NCBI GenBank assembly: GCA_037447655.1
Contig: JBBHKE010000294.1
Coordinates: forward strand, 162,028-226,027
DNA length: 64,000 nucleotides
Reading direction: 5' to 3'
Source of the DNA: Zygnema cylindricum
Taxonomy: Eukaryota > Streptophyta > Zygnematophyceae > Zygnematales > Zygnemataceae
This document shows positions 50,239 through 63,873 of the stretch, piece by piece. How positions within the stretch are numbered: the first letter of the stretch is position 1; the number at the start of each line of letters is the position of its first letter. Below the pieces are notes generated by a model. That model did not search any database, was not told the DNA's origin, and worked only from the letters and a program-made list of their open reading frames with translations. Made by a program: the position numbers and the translations under genes.

Positions 50239-53200
50239 CTGCGAACATTACATTGATGACGTCGCGCGTGTGAACATGATGTCGCTCAATTTTCAACATA
50301 TAGTCAAAATTTCAGTCGTAATTTAAAGTTAAATTTAACATTAAATGTGAATCCTCATTACAAATGTAACAATAGATAGCATTAAATTAATATTAAAATG
50401 AACACTACACCTAGTTTAAGTTTAACAGGTTTGAAATAGAGTTGAACTTTTTGTAATTTTTACATCTTTATTGATTGTCGATGTACTTTTGGACAAAGAA
50501 GATATCTCACACGGACCAAGATAAAGGCTAATGCGAATAGCCCTTTTTTTGCCGTTTTTAATCTGGGTGTTTTTGTTCTAAATGTTTGATTTTTACTTTT
50601 CGTTTTTGCTTGTCATGTTTTTCTTGTCAAAGTCCACAATTGTTGTTTAATGGGAACATGAAATGTTGCCACTTAGTTGAAATGTTGTTGCTTGTGGCCT
50701 TTTTCTTGTACATGTCTTACTCATATTGCTCAATCAATTGCATAGTTTTGACTTGTACATCACTTGTGAAAAAGCTTGGTGTTGGGGTCATTCGTATGGA
50801 TTGGTGAGCTCTTAAGAATTAAATTAAAATATTTCAAAGTTTTAGAAACTTCAAATAACGTTGAACATCATTTAAGAAAAGAATTGTCGAAACATCTCCA
50901 ATGAAATGAAAAAAAACCTATTTTTTAAATCATATTTACAATTTATTAGCATAGAATGATTGACGAACGATAACAATATACCGAAGTCAAAAGTACAAAG
51001 CTACTATTAAGTCTTCGTGTCCGTTTAAAAACTCTCACAAACCCATTGCTTTTTCCAAACGTAAAAATGACAGAAAAAAAAAATCAATTGGCATTCCTTT
51101 CTCCTCTCCTTTCTCCGGTAAAATTAACAAATAATGATTGAGGTTTCTTTCCGCTTACACATGGCACGAGCTAACGATTTTTTGCGGCGCCGTTGATGAT
51201 TGCTTTTCCATTCATTGTCATACTTGAATCGAAAATATCAATTTGTTTAGGAGGATATCGCAAAAAAAAGTAGTGCGCACGCCTTTCATTTGGTTGTTGC
51301 TTGTTTGTGAGATTGTATCACGCAACAAAATTACGAAGCCACATATTATTGACCCCATAATGAGTAAAGTTTGTCTATGATTGAAGAGAATCATGCGCAT
51401 ACTTCACTCTTTTTAAGTAATATTGTAGTTCGGAAATTTAGACACGTGATACAATCTAACCTTGAATACCGTGGACAACTGTAATTTAATTGCAACATTA
51501 TTCCCAAAAAACTGATGTTGTCAAAAGTCAATTTGATTATGACTATGTGTACGAATGCATCACTGATGTCGTTTCTTGTTGTAGCCATGTCCTAGTTTGT
51601 TAGCTCTTTTAAGTGTAAAGGGAAAGAAAAAACTTATTCCCTGCTTGTTGTTACACCGTAAAAGTAAACATTTGACGGTAGCGAGAGAAAATAATGAATA
51701 AATAATTTGGTTTTCTTTCCGTGTATAATTTGGAAACGCAAAAGGTTCGAGGGTTCCTAAAACTCGCAAAAAAACCTACCAACATCCATGTTACAGATGC
51801 TGATATGTGCAAATAATTATCAGTTTAGCAACAAGTGAAGTGAAGGGAAGGGAAGTGAGGTGGAAGTGGAAGTGGAAATGAAGTGAAGTGAAAGTGAAGT
51901 GAAGTGAAGGGAAGGGCAGTGAAGTGGAAGTGGAGTGGAAGTGGAGTGGAGTGAAGTAAACTGAAGTGTCTCAATTTGTCCTAATGCTATATTTGTACTG
52001 AGTTCACAAGTTTAGTCTATTCCGCAGTTGTTCATTGGTCGATGTTCAATCGTAAATGTGATTTTTAAAGGCGGTTTTTTAAGTTCCATTTGGGAAGTTT
52101 TAACAATTGTTTTAAATGATTTTTAAGGTTATTTTTAGGTTTTTCTTTTAAAGGTCGCTTTCAAGAAAATGGAAAGTGTGAATTTAATGTATCAACGAAG
52201 TTGGTTTGTTGAAATTCGACCAAAATTTCAAACTTGTGTACATTTTATTTTTTGCCCAAATGTCAATAAAGTTGTGTACTTGCGTAAGTGACTATTGTTA
52301 TCTCTTATGCACGAAGGTCGATTGTTTTTGTTCTTGGAAAAAATGTTAGTGTTTTGCAACCATTAATATAAGCACCACTTAAAGAATAAGAAACTTAATC
52401 TTTTTTCGTAAAAAACTCCATTAACTCTTTGTAAAAAAAAGGTTTTTTTATTTTTATTTTGTTCTTGTATGGTCTTTGATTGTTTACGGTATGAAGTCTT
52501 GTTTATCTTATTGTTTGTCTTATGATATATGTTAATTTTTATGACATTTCTAAGAAACTGTAAAAAGTGGTGGCGAAATGTTTTTATTCCATTGTTTAAA
52601 AAAGAAATACCCTAAAAAACTCTAAAAGACCTTAAGCACGTCTATCTGGTTTTGAAAAAAGGGCCTTAAACAACCTCACAATTGTGTATAGTCTAAAATC
52701 ACTATGAAATTCATTATTGTACTTCCTACGTTTGGAATGTTGGTTCGATATGAAAGTCAAACTTGCAAATTCGACCCTGGAATTAGGTCATCTCTTAAAC
52801 TATCTTTCCAAAAACGACCAGACTCCACCGTGTATCGCTATTAGTGTTGATGTTTTTTCCACCATCGGAAACATCATAACTCTATGCACACGAGACCAAT
52901 TTTCGATTGGAGACTGCCAATCACAAGGAGAGAATTAATCCGACAAGTGTGAACGGAGAAAAGATGTTTTAAGTGGCTAAAAAAACATGAACATTAATAG
53001 CAATACAGGGTGTACTTGCAAGGATAAAAAAAGGAAGTTGCATTCATAATATTCAGTTGGCCACAGCCATAAACAAACCTCAACAAGAAAGGAATTATAT
53101 CCCCGAATATTTTAAACACCCTCCAAAATCATAGAAAACCCAAGGAAACCCTACAAGAGAATATTAGAATATAAAAGGCTTTATTAAGAGACCTGCAATG

Positions 53201-53562
53201 GTAAACCATTTGAGTACATGGGAACAAACAAAAAAAAAAGATAAGGAAAAGGCAAAACGAAAACGAAAAATGTCGCACTTCTCAATCCTGGATACTTTTT
53301 GAATCGTTGTGTCAAAATTTGAACTTAGTTTCATAATCTTCAAAATCGATAAGTCAGCAGTGTCGCGAGATTCCTCCTCCATGGCTTGGTTTTTATAGGG
53401 TTTATTAGGATTTGATGTAAACAGAGTTGTGGTTCAAAAAGGAAAATGATTTTTTTTTTTTTTGCCTCGAGGTACCCCTTAGATTAGAGGTGGAAAGGAG
53501 AATAAAGGTTGAAGTTGGTCCAGAAATTTCCTTTTGTATAAAATGTATCAGTTTCAAATCTT
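50239..53562. other. no gene seen; GAAGTG tandem repeat
   Basis: This is 3.3 kb of AT-rich DNA downstream of TEX1. The only clear structure is a GAAGTGGAAGTGAAGGGAAG-type array at about 51836-51965. Short open frames show no family resemblance. A minus-strand frame at 53164-53382 lies just beyond the TEX1 stop and may fall in its 3' UTR. Confidence 0.55.
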
Positions 53563-56500
53563 TCACGCAGTTTCAAAACCAAATACACGGAAGGTACCTG
53601 CAAATGGCAGTTTAGGGTTTTTTAGAATCTTTTAGGGTTTCCACCGATATCTCAAACAATAGACGATGATATTGTCTACTTACTCCCTTCCATCACATGT
53701 CACATGGAAAAAAAAAAACTATTATATTAAAAAATGCAAAGTAAACCCTCCAACATAAAAAGCAAGCATCACGAAGGCAGACAAATTTTTGTATCTCCAC
53801 ATAAAAATACGGCTTAAGGATAGACCCTCGAATTTTGTCAACTATTAAAAAGAAACTGCTTTAAGGAAGAAAACGTATTCAAGAGGACCGCTATAAGAAA
53901 GAAAACGTACCAGGGTTGCCGTACTTTCCGTCATCATCTGCAGCATAAGCTAAGAGAAGGTAACAAGGGTTCCATGCCACACTATTCATCGCGTGGTTTC
54001 CGTGGTTCATGTCATTCATTATCTGGTGAACAGACTGCCCAGTCTCCACATTCGCCTGCAAAGCCAAAACTTCCATTGATCAAAGCATGACATTAAGTAC
54101 CAATCATTGCTAAATCATTTGGGAGATTTGACAGCGCGTCAAATCTCCTTCTCCGTGGGTTCCAGGAAATTCCATTGAAACATAAAGCTTTATGTTACGA
54201 CGTCGTATGTAAATAATGGCAACATAGAAGTCGATGGAGCTTTCCATCAAACCATAAGTTTACAAATGATTAAGTGACACGTAAAGACAGCATTACATGC
54301 TTTTTCGTAACATAAACCGGGCTTAAGAGTCATTTCTCAAAGAGAATAAAAAACGGGGACAAGAACTTACGATGTCGATGAAATTATAACAAAAAAAATT
54401 GGACTCAAAAATCGTTACACAAGGGGAAAAAAACAAGAGGGAAACGTGCTTACAATGTCGATAAAGTTATCCTCACTAGCAGAAGCCAAAAACTGTCCAT
54501 CGTGACTGAAGCTCAAAGTTCTGACAGGCCACCTGTAGCCCTGAGCACAGCCAGGCAAGCTTATGAGGGAAGAGAATATGAACAAAACTCTTAACAAAAG
54601 AACATAGATACCTTTGGTCTAACGGGCTTCAGGTAGTTTCCTCACGAGTGGAGGCAAGCTTCTGGGGGAAGAGAAGATACAATAAGCTCAAACAAAAGAA
54701 CAAATGTTACAAAATATTGTTTCACAACAATGTTCAGCAAATAGTTTCCGCACAAGTGCCTTTTAACTCTCATAATCTTATCCATAAACTGAAAAAAAAA
54801 CTGCACCCCAGTGAGCAAAAGACTGTCGATTACCAGTTCAGTTCCAGACATGTACTTATTATGGACATACAAGTTCACTATAGCTTGTTTTCAATTAATT
54901 CAACATTCCTTCCTAGCATAACTCATCATCACAATTAAAACAAGACAACCGCATCCCTACATTGGAGAAGATAGCGATACACATGCCCCTATACAACCTT
55001 TTCTTTTCAAGATCCTCTCTCACACACTACCTGGTATAGTCGACGTGAACTATACTGCCCATCGCTATGTGTTAAAAACACAAATTCGGTCGAAACCATT
55101 TTTTTGTCCGAAAATCATTAAATAGGGCTTATATTACTATTAAAGGGAGTGGCCTTAAATCGGCCCAAGTCACTAGGCCCTAAATTAGTACTATTGATAC
55201 TAATATAGCTTCAATGATAATAATTCCTTTAGTGTTGAGCACTCTAATTCGACATTGCAGATTCATTTACCTGATCGTGAATCCCTATTAGCGTTAATAA
55301 CATTAATTCCGTCAAAGTAATGTTTGACGTCTAAACACAAAAAAAGGTTATTAACATCCGTTTTTTTTTCTTAAAGATAATTTTTCTTGCGGTTTACAAT
55401 CGTCCACGTCATTTGGACAGGAAACAGAATTATTGGCACTAAAACAATCCTCACACTAATTATCTCTTGAACGCTGATAGCAATTCAGTGTAGAACTCTG
55501 TGTGCACTCTCAGGGTACTCTCTCTCAACTCTCTCTCTCTGTATTCGGTTGTGGAAGTGGGATTGAGACTCACTCTAGTTTAGAAAAAGTTCGGGCACAA
55601 AGCATAGTGTTGACATCCCACATGCTCACTAAAGAGTCGGCACTTCCGGCAGCAAAATATCTGCCACAGGTCAAGGACAAGTACAATTTAAAACCGCAAT
55701 TATTTCGATAAAAAATAGACTCGCGAGGTCAAGTACGGACACAAGTTTAACCCCATTCGTTTTGTTTAAAGTAGACTTCTGAGGTCAAGTACAAGTCCAA
55801 TTGACTCATTTACACTTGTGAGGGGCAAGTTCAAGCTCAATTAAAACCCCCTTCATTTTGACAAAAATAGACTCGTGAGGTCAAGTACATTCATTTCAAT
55901 AAAAATAGACTCGTCCCTTTCAGATAAGCCAATTAAGAGCAGGTACATCGAGTAAACAGGAAAACTAAAACATTCTGAAGTGCTGAAAGACACACAGGCA
56001 GCCCGGCAATAAATTTGTTTGCTTATTTTTTACTGAAAAGGAAGAAAATGTGTGGGAGATTTTCAGTAGTTTATGGAGGGCAAGTGAGGCATGACTTTAA
56101 ATAGCCTACCTGCCTTTAGGATCTATGGCTAGGCAGTAGACTCCGGCCGTGTGAGCCTGTAGAGTGTCAAGAGGTAACATGGAGGGATATTCGAGAACTT
56201 CTACTGCTCCTGCCCCTGCATTCACACGTAGAGGTACACAGCGAATCCCTATTACCGTTAATAACACTAATAAGTTTCCAGTTTTGTTTTTTTACGACTG
56301 AACACAGGATAGTGTTAATGATACGGATTGTTTTTTTCTTATCGCTAATACCAATTGTGGTTCAAAATCGTCCACGCCATTTTCACTGGAAATATAATTA
56401 TTGACACTAAAACAGTCAACATACAAATTATTTCTTAACGGTAATCGCGATTTACAGTATATTTCAGGTTTACTGTTTAGTAATCGGATGCACTTGAAGA

Positions 56501-59500
56501 GCTCGAATGCTTTCAGCTCAGGTCCCTGGGATCGACTGTCTACTATTACAGTTCACATATAAACAGTTGGATCACTTTGGAAAAGTCTGGAATTATTTCA
56601 AATTACTATGTTTCTTCAGATTTTCCACAAAATCCTTCCAAATGAGAAACATACTTTCATTTGTAACACAGCATATACATAATGACGATCTACTACTTAT
56701 TTTATCTTTTTCTCTTCTCATGGGTGTCCTATTTTATTAGTTTCATCTACTACTTATATTTTCATTTTCCCAATGAGTGCCCTATTAGATTAACTTCATC
56801 TACTACACATATTTTCCTTTCCCTATCACTGCCCTATTCTGTTTGCTTAACTGGGGTTTAACTTCACATTCTCACTCAGGTTTTGGGTGTTTCCAAAAGA
56901 GTTACTACAGATCGCTGGCACACTTCTCTTGCAAGATCAAACTTCTGCTTAAGGTTTTAAAATTCATGGAACTTCTATAACAAAAACTTATAATACAGCG
57001 GAATAACAAATGTGGAGAATGACTCCATAAGCACGTCAGTTCTCATTAGCTGATCCAATCGTTGATGAGAATCCTTTAGGATGCCAAAAAACACATTTTT
57101 ATTACCTGTAGTGATGAGAAAGAGCTTCCCCGTAAGATCCCATGATATCTCATTCACCTGAAGCAAAAAAATCGGCACAGGGCAACAAATGTATACACCC
57201 GGCCGTCAAAAAAAAGGAAAAAACAAGAAAAAACAAGTCAGTTAGAGAGAGACATCTAGGGAAGATGAATAAGTCGTTGAATATATCAACATCAATGTCA
57301 ACCAGGTATGAAAAAACAAAATAATTCATTTGTCCCTGCAAAACAGTCCTGCTTGTGACATTAGTCAAAAATCATTCATGCAACTCGTAACGCGTTGAGT
57401 GTGGTACAACATCATAGTTTATCAATAAAATTATTCGCAAGAATTAAATCCCTGACTGGCTTATTGTCTTAAGAGATAAGGTTTATGCAGGAAGCCATAA
57501 ACATATCGTGCTCATCATAACTCATCTATCTTAAGCAGATTTTTTAGAACATTGATTATGAACTATGTTTTATATCTTTATAGAAAATTAGAAGTTAATA
57601 TATGGGGAATAGTTATCAAACCTCATACTTGTATGCTCGAGATTGCACCACTGTGAAGGTTCTTGCATCCACAATTGAGAGCTCGTCCACCTACACTCAA
57701 TTCCCAACAAAAAACATGAATGAAAAAGAGTTACAAAATGCTAAAACAGCAACCATTTGAACAACACCGCCCACCGCTATTAGAGTTAGTAAATTATAAG
57801 CATTGATCGTATCAGAACTAACTACACTCAAATTATGCCTTGCTAAAACAGCGTGGATCTGAACTACACTACCAATCACTATGAGAGTTAGTGAATTATC
57901 GACGTTAAGAATGAATTAGAAGCAGATACACTAAATTATGTTTCGCACTGTCCTTACGGTACAATAATCTCAGTTGGAAAAGGGATATGACAAATCGGCA
58001 AAAGTGAACCTAATCAAGAATTGCAGTTGTTACAGGCAGAAACCCGAGTGCCTCACATTATTTCCCACGGCAATTTCTACAGCATCTGGGCGGTACGCCA
58101 CGTTGATGTTCTCGCCCTTCAGCAGAGCCTGCTGCTCGCATCTCCCAGCTACATGACAGATCATAACAAAGAAAGGAAAAAAAAAACATATAGACGACAT
58201 TATAACAAAGAAGAAAAGAAAATAAAACACACATATAGGCGAAATGAAGCATCATAACAAAGAAAGGAAAAAGAAAAAACGGATAATGACGAAATGGAGC
58301 ATTCTAACAAAGAAATGAGACGAAAATAAGCAATATTGACGAAATGATGCGTTAAAACAAAAAAAAAAAAAACAGAAAAAACACATGTGGACAATCAAAA
58401 CATCATAAAAAAAAAGGAAACAAATAAACACATGTGGACAAATACATCAGTGCAATAACATCTGCATGTAACAGTAGAGTTCATCGTAATATGTGAGAAT
58501 ATAAATTCCTACCTGACTCCAAATACTTCCCTTACTTCAAATAGTGTTTACAAGAAAGAACGATTAGAATATACACATCCAAAATACACGCAGTATTCAC
58601 AGTCCGTACATTGTACTCCTATTGTATTTCTTGTAACTAATTCATTTTTGTCCGTACATTGTATTTCTATCATATTACTTGTGACCTTTTTTTTTTCTCC
58701 GTGTATTGTATTTCTTCATATTCCTTGTCACTACATTTTTTCAAACAACAGGGAAGTCAAAGGCTCACAACGAGCGTCCCATAGTCGAACCGACTTGTCA
58801 GATGAGACTGATGTCAGTATCTCAGGATGGAGAGGATCCCAAGCCACATTGTCCACGCCCCCTGTATGGCCCCGCAGCTCCACCTCCCTCGTCTTGTTCT
58901 GCCATCCACACCATTTTTGGAGTGGATTAATTTTTCCCAAGCTCATAACTTCTTTACTCTAATAGCCACTCACTGTGTGAACTCCCCATGAGTTAATTAC
59001 TCTAATTCAAGTGAGTGCTTACTTGACTTGAAAGCAAAAATCAGTATCAAAAACACTATTTAATTAAATAACCTATAACGAGCCACGTTACAAAACAGAA
59101 GTTAAGTGTAGTCGAATTTAATAAAGTGTTAACACTAACACTAACACTTCACTTACTCTGTTAACGATGGCCAGTGTACTGATCCACACTGATTCGCATA
59201 TTTAATATTCGTAATGTATGAAACATAATGTATAGGTAATGTTTATGAGCAATGTAATAAGCCAATCTTTTTAGCTCCGCCCAGGTTTGCTCTGTGGTCC
59301 ACATTTATTGTTCTTAAAAGCAAGCTAAAAAACAAATAATTTTACATGGTGGTATGAAAAACTAGGGCACCACAACTACCATTGTCCTCCCTAACTTAGA
59401 GCGAACATGGGAGTAAAACATGAAAGGACATGAAACATTTTGGATTGACAGCAACGGTGGTCACTAGTGAAGTAACAAATACGCATACAGTCCATTCCCA

Positions 59501-61660
59501 TTCATGCTGAAAAATAAGAATTCAAACAACTAGTATTAACAACATAACATAGTTAGGTCATGTGAATGCAAGCTTTCTGCAACATCAAAACTATCAATGT
59601 TATCTACACTATATGCGGAACCCCAAAACGTAAGAATCCTTTACGGTTTCTTAACTCTAGCAGTGAGAGCAATAGTAAGCCACACAGATTCCACCTAAAA
59701 TTTGATCACCGAAACACTCCAGCAGTCCTCTCTCATCTCTGAGGGAGACAAAATCCTACAACTTCTAACTGAGGAGTGACTGCATGGAAACAGTACAAAC
59801 CACAGTGCTCTCCACCGGCCAAATCCTGACCGTTTGATCCACCGAGCCCGAGGCCAGCTTCTTGCCCTCACAGTTCCATGCCACAGAATGTACCTGCCCC
59901 AAGAAAACTCCTCTAAAACAATAAATTTCGATCCACTCATGTCAGTAAACACACATAGCTTTGTTACTTCACAAACAGCTTTGCGCAAGGAGTTTCATTT
60001 AACATTGATAGGCCAGAGTCTCCTAAGGGGTGAAGAGCCACTTTAATACATCAGGGCAAAAAAAAAAAAAGCTTCTTCATTATCTGGTGAACCGAACATT
60101 CACAAAAAACAAAGGTCATAAATACTGTGACTCTGCCGTGTTAAATTTGCCGTTTAGCTTCTAACATTCCTTTGTGTGCTCATGCAAGTGCAAAGAGAGT
60201 TTCATACACATGTTTGAGTTTCAGAGTCGAAGAAATGCCCGTGTATCACTTTGTTCCAATAAAAAGGAATGTGACAATGGTTTCTCTTATATGCATCCCA
60301 TAATTTGATTGACTAAAATTTGCATCAATTCTTCTTTTATTTGCTAATCATTCGATAGCCGTAGAAAGGCTCAATGACCCTTTTTAAGGGAACCCAAAAA
60401 GATAAATCGAGAAATGCACTTATCGGGATTATCCACAAATGGTATAGATTAGAAGTTATGGGCCAAGTCCAAAGTAATTTATGGGTGAATCCTTTTTCCA
60501 TCGTGTTTTCTTGAGTGTGATTGTACTTTTCTTACGCCATTACTGTGATAATTCTTCAGTCAGATATTACAAAGCAAAATAGGCCGTGAATTGGTATCAG
60601 AGTAAAGAAGTTATTACATGAGGTTTATATTTGTGCTATTGATTCTAATTCCATTCCGAATGACGTGGCTAATTTTAGACTGTTCAGATATTAGGGTTCA
60701 GAAAGAAACAATTAGTGTTATTAGCACTAATTTATGCTAAGAGGGCAAAAATAAACCAGCACCAGATTAGTGTCATTAACACTAATAACAATCCATCGGG
60801 CAATACATGGCAATAAAGATTTTATTTGATTTTTTTCCCTTTTTTCACGAGATAATTTTACCATCATGTTGGGAATAAGTCGTACAATTTTACGAGTAAC
60901 CGAATGATTACTCATAAACTGTAAAATAATTTGTACGAATAATCTCAAAATGAGGGTAAAAAGTCAATGTGATAATCCTCCTATCAATTTCTAAAACTTT
61001 GGCCCTGAGAATAATAACTTAATACCATAACTAAACGGTAACAGGCGGTGAAGTCATACAGAGACAAAAAAGATGTATCGTAAGCTTTGGTTAGAGTTGC
61101 AGGAATAATTTTAACGAAAAAAATGTTATTACTTTTGTAAAACTAAAAAAACAGAAAGTACTAGATATACTAAGCTCCAAAATGACGTAAATTTAAAGTA
61201 GCAAATTTCTTTTTTTCTCAAAGAATCGAATGGACTTTCTTTTGAGGCTGACTACAAATGGAGATTTCTGAATTATTTTTTTATAAGAAAGACGTTGGAG
61301 AGAAGGAAACAGGGCAAACGTGACGTCAGCGAGAGGGAGAGGGATGAAAGGGAGAGTAGAAAAGGAGAGGATGGAAGAGGCGAGGAAAGTGAGACAGAAA
61401 AGAGAGAGAGAAAAGGAAGAAAGATGTTAAGGTTTTCTTAACCCCTCTTATCACTGCAGATTTTAAGAAATCGGGATAATTCCGCCTGTAAATCCTCATA
61501 AGGAGAACGAAAAACAAACAAAAAATAAATAAAATAGAATAAGCAATGGAAAGTGGAAGAAACAAGGGCTTACCTTCTTTTTGTGTCCAACAAAGTCTCT
61601 GCTGTGGAGATGCTTGAAGGGATCCACATTGTCTGCAACAGACGAATTAGCCGCCGTCAT
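53563..61660 (-). CDS. TEX1: TEX1/THOC3, WD40 subunit of the THO complex (11 exons)
   Basis: This WD40 beta-propeller belongs to the THO/TREX complex, which couples transcription to mRNA export in the nucleus and in plants also supports small-RNA production. Minus-strand exons: 61574-61660, 59801-59893, 58769-58898, 58057-58148, 57622-57690, 57106-57157, 56110-56215, 55574-55660, 54454-54532, 53911-54055, 53563-53597 (stop TGA). All junctions are GT/AG and in phase, 975 nt, 324 aa; Arabidopsis TEX1 is about 315. Diagnostic stretches are SRDFVGHKKKVHSVAWN, GSVDQTVRIW, SDKSVRLWDARSG, GENINVAYRPD, VNEISWDLTGKLFLITTG, YFAAGSADSLVSMWDV, WPVRTLSFSHDGQFLASASE and the terminal GTFRVFGFE. Seven WD repeats fill nearly the whole protein. 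An in-frame extension upstream of 61660 starts at TTG and lacks an ATG, so the ATG at 61660 is preferred. Introns hold several MITEs. Confidence 0.95.
55271..55493. mobile_element. MITE family A, copy 2 (TEX1 intron 8)
   Basis: About 223 bp from CTGATCGTGAATCCCTATTA to GCTGATAGCAATTCAGTGTAG, with the interior CAATCGTCCACGTCATTTGG shared with the copy at 2458-2701. It lies in the TEX1 intron just downstream of exon 8. No coding capacity. Confidence 0.75.
56236..56462. mobile_element. MITE family A, copy 3 (TEX1 intron 6)
   Basis: About 227 bp from ACAGCGAATCCCTATTACCG to ACGGTAATCGCGATTTACAG, with the interior AAATCGTCCACGCCATTTTC and TTGACACTAAAACAGTC. Its edge lies only about 20 bp upstream of the exon 7 acceptor, so the intron branch-point region falls within or next to the element. 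Confidence 0.75.
57765..57955. mobile_element. MITE family C, copy 2 (TEX1 intron 4)
   Basis: Starts CGCCCACCGCTATTAGAGTT and continues with AACTACACTCAAATTATG, resembling 14436-14640. A second ACCAATCACTATGAGAGTT start at about 57870 suggests two partial copies in tandem. Boundaries are approximate. Confidence 0.5.
58940..59195. mobile_element. MITE-like segment (TEX1 intron 2)
   Basis: Between CTCTAATAGCCACTCACTGT (58959) and CACTTACTCTGTTAACGATGG (about 59166) the sequence has inverted, family A/C-like termini and AT-rich interior with ACACTAACACTAACAC. It lies about 40 bp upstream of the exon 3 acceptor in transcription direction. Confidence 0.45.
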
Positions 61661-62092
61661 CTCTCTCCCTCTCCCACCTCTACCTCTATCTCTCCTCCTC
61701 AATTCCTTCCTTCTAGCTTCTCCTCCCTCTCCCTCTCTCCCTCCCTTTCCCTCTCTCTCTCCCCCACGTCAAGCTCCCGTCCTTTTACTTCCGTCGAGAT
61801 GCTACGCCATAGCTTCGAAGCACGCGGACCTCAATCTCGTCTCTTGCCCTAAACCGGGAGAGCCAAACTACGGCCATAGATAAAAAGTGCGAACGTTCCG
61901 TGCGAATACAGTACGAATACGGTGAACTAGATTGTACGGTACTGTACTGTACTGTACTGTACCTTGTTGCAAAACAAATTCTGCGTACCGTAATTCCGTG
62001 CGTGCCCGCACTAATTTTCTAGGTTGGGAATTCATAAATTTATGCACCTTATTTGTAGTGTTGCGTATTGCTTCGTACCATACCTTACATGC
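61661..62092. promoter_or_regulatory. TEX1 5' region
   Basis: Upstream of the TEX1 start the strand carries a CCTCTCCCT/CTCTCTCC tract (61665-61765 on the plus strand), a GA-rich 5' leader in gene orientation. A TGTAC pentamer microsatellite (GTACTGTACTGTACTGTACT) lies at 61934-61962. Promoter assignment rests on position only. Confidence 0.4.
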
Positions 62093-62180
62093 TACACCGT
62101 GAATCGTTATTAGCGTATAGAAATTATTAGTGTGAATAATGAATTAGTGTCATTTACGCTAAATCGTGTATCAATCACAT
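62093..62180. mobile_element. short foldback element, family A-type terminus
   Basis: CTACACCGTGAATCGTTATT at 62093 is mirrored within about 80 bp by TTTACGCTAAATCGTG. The same short form is seen in inverse orientation at about 36490-36575. It may be an internally deleted derivative of MITE family A. Confidence 0.55.
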
Positions 62181-63058
62181 TCTCAAAATAATGTTTAATT
62201 GTAATTTCTCCATAACGCTGATTTAGGTATACAGAATCCGCCGTCATCACATATACGTTAAAATAGGCAGAAGTAACAAATCTGACAGTCCGTACCACGT
62301 CGCGTCCTTACGGGGGAATTAATCCATAATTCTAATTTGGGTTCCCGAGTTAATAATTAATACGCCTTCATAATTACACACTAAAACAGGTACAAGTACA
62401 AATCATCGAAACGTACGGTTTTATGTCCTTTCACTCAAATTTAATCATAACTCTAATAAGTGTTTTTCACCCGCGGTGAATATTATTACAGTAAAAGAGG
62501 TGTGAGGACAATATAGGACTTAACGTACACTGTCACTAGATAATGTCGATTCCATGCTTCGGGTTGTAAAACCCAGTTACCCTTTAACGCTCCGTAACCG
62601 TACAACTTTAATAGTTCAGTTTCATATTGTGAATGAACGAAACTATAACGACTGGTATTCCGTGTTTACGTTTCGCTTCACATAACTTGAATTGAAATCA
62701 GTAATTAATTTTAATTTCCATGTCGCTCGCAGGGAGAACGGGTGTTGTTTGACTTTAAATATGGACCTTTAACTTTAATAAGGTGCCCGTTGGGTTGCTT
62801 TATTAGAATTAATGCATTGTAATATAGGCACTTAATTCTAATAGGGATTCGTTTAGTCAGACAAAACATAGAATAAACCACTTATTAGGATCAATGTTAA
62901 TTCTAATTCAAGGTAAAACGGAGAACAAACCACTTATTACGATACATGTTAATTCTAATTAGAAGTAATACGCCCACAAAACCTGATCAGCCGCCGTCAA
63001 AAGAGTATCATTGGCTGTTGCCGAAAAAACACGTGGCATGTTTAATACCCACGTATGT
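62181..63058. other. no gene seen
   Basis: About 880 bp of AT-rich DNA with repeated ATTCTAAT-type motifs (for example ACATGTTAATTCTAAT at 62940 and an analogue at 62890), between TEX1 and the possible plus-strand gene. No coding or RNA feature is recognised. Confidence 0.5.
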
Positions 63059-63859
63059 CTAAAGTTGGTCACCGATCGTAGATGACGTTGGAAAACAATT
63101 TGTCGTTGTTACCACGCTTCCATTTCATCCCATCAAACTCTATTCCCATCTTGCCTTCCTCTCCGAAACCAATTCTCTGTATAAAGCAGTCCCTCTCAAA
63201 TTGAATGCCACCAAATTTACTGTGGATAAAGAAAAATTAAAGAAGTTTCGACAAAAATGTATCCACGTGTTCCCGATTTTCTCGCCGCAGGAGGGGGGGA
63301 AGGGAAGCCGTAAGGAGAGTCTCACTGAATGGGTGGAGTCTCACTTGGAGGGTTTCCAAGTAGATGTGAAACTAATGAGAATGAAAAATGTGAATGATTT
63401 TTTTTGTAATCTTCGTCCCCTTTTTTATCTTTTTATCCAATTTCAGTTTTTTTCCTCTGTCAAGTTGTACGGGAGAAAAAAAATATTTTAAGGTATGCTT
63501 TCATTGAATGAGCGGAGTTTCACTTTAAGAGGATTTACAGGTATTGAGGAAACATGGGAAGAGAAAATGGGAATGAAATTTGGGATAAAGGAGAATAAAA
63601 AAAGAGAAAAAAAGAGAATGGAAAATGAAAAATAGGAATAAAAAATGGATATGTTGTTCATAATTTTCCCCCCTTCCGTTTTATGCTATTCCAATTTTTT
63701 TTCTGATTTTTTTCTTTGTGTCACTTTACAAAAATAAAACAAAGATTCAGTCTTTTAACTTTTTTCATTATTTTGTCTTATGTAGAACTTCATGGAGCAG
63801 TCCCATGATGTGATTGCAGAGCAGTTCGGCCTCCGCTTACCTTCAATCACGGAGGAGTA
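63059..63859 (+). CDS. possible terminal exons of an unrecognised gene
   Basis: An open frame without stops runs from about 63060 to a donor-like site CCAA|GTAGAT near 63358 ([48 protein letters not shown]). In the same phase an acceptor TTATGTAG at 63785 opens [20 protein letters not shown] and ends ITEE with TAA at 63857-63859. Joined, they give about 125 codons at the C-terminal end of a protein. No ATG precedes the first part in frame until residue M at 63201, so either that is the start or exons upstream are missed. I do not recognise the family. Codon composition and the coherent phase favour a real gene over chance. The intron contains a diverged duplicate of the first exon's end (63500-63570). 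Confidence 0.4.
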
Positions 63860-63873
63860 AAACGTTTTTTTTC

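Noticed and set aside
61661-61702. Upstream extension of TEX1 with an RG-rich N-terminus
   Set aside because: The extended frame begins at TTG, not ATG; the family starts near the SRDFVGHKKK region, and the ATG at 61660 is adequate.
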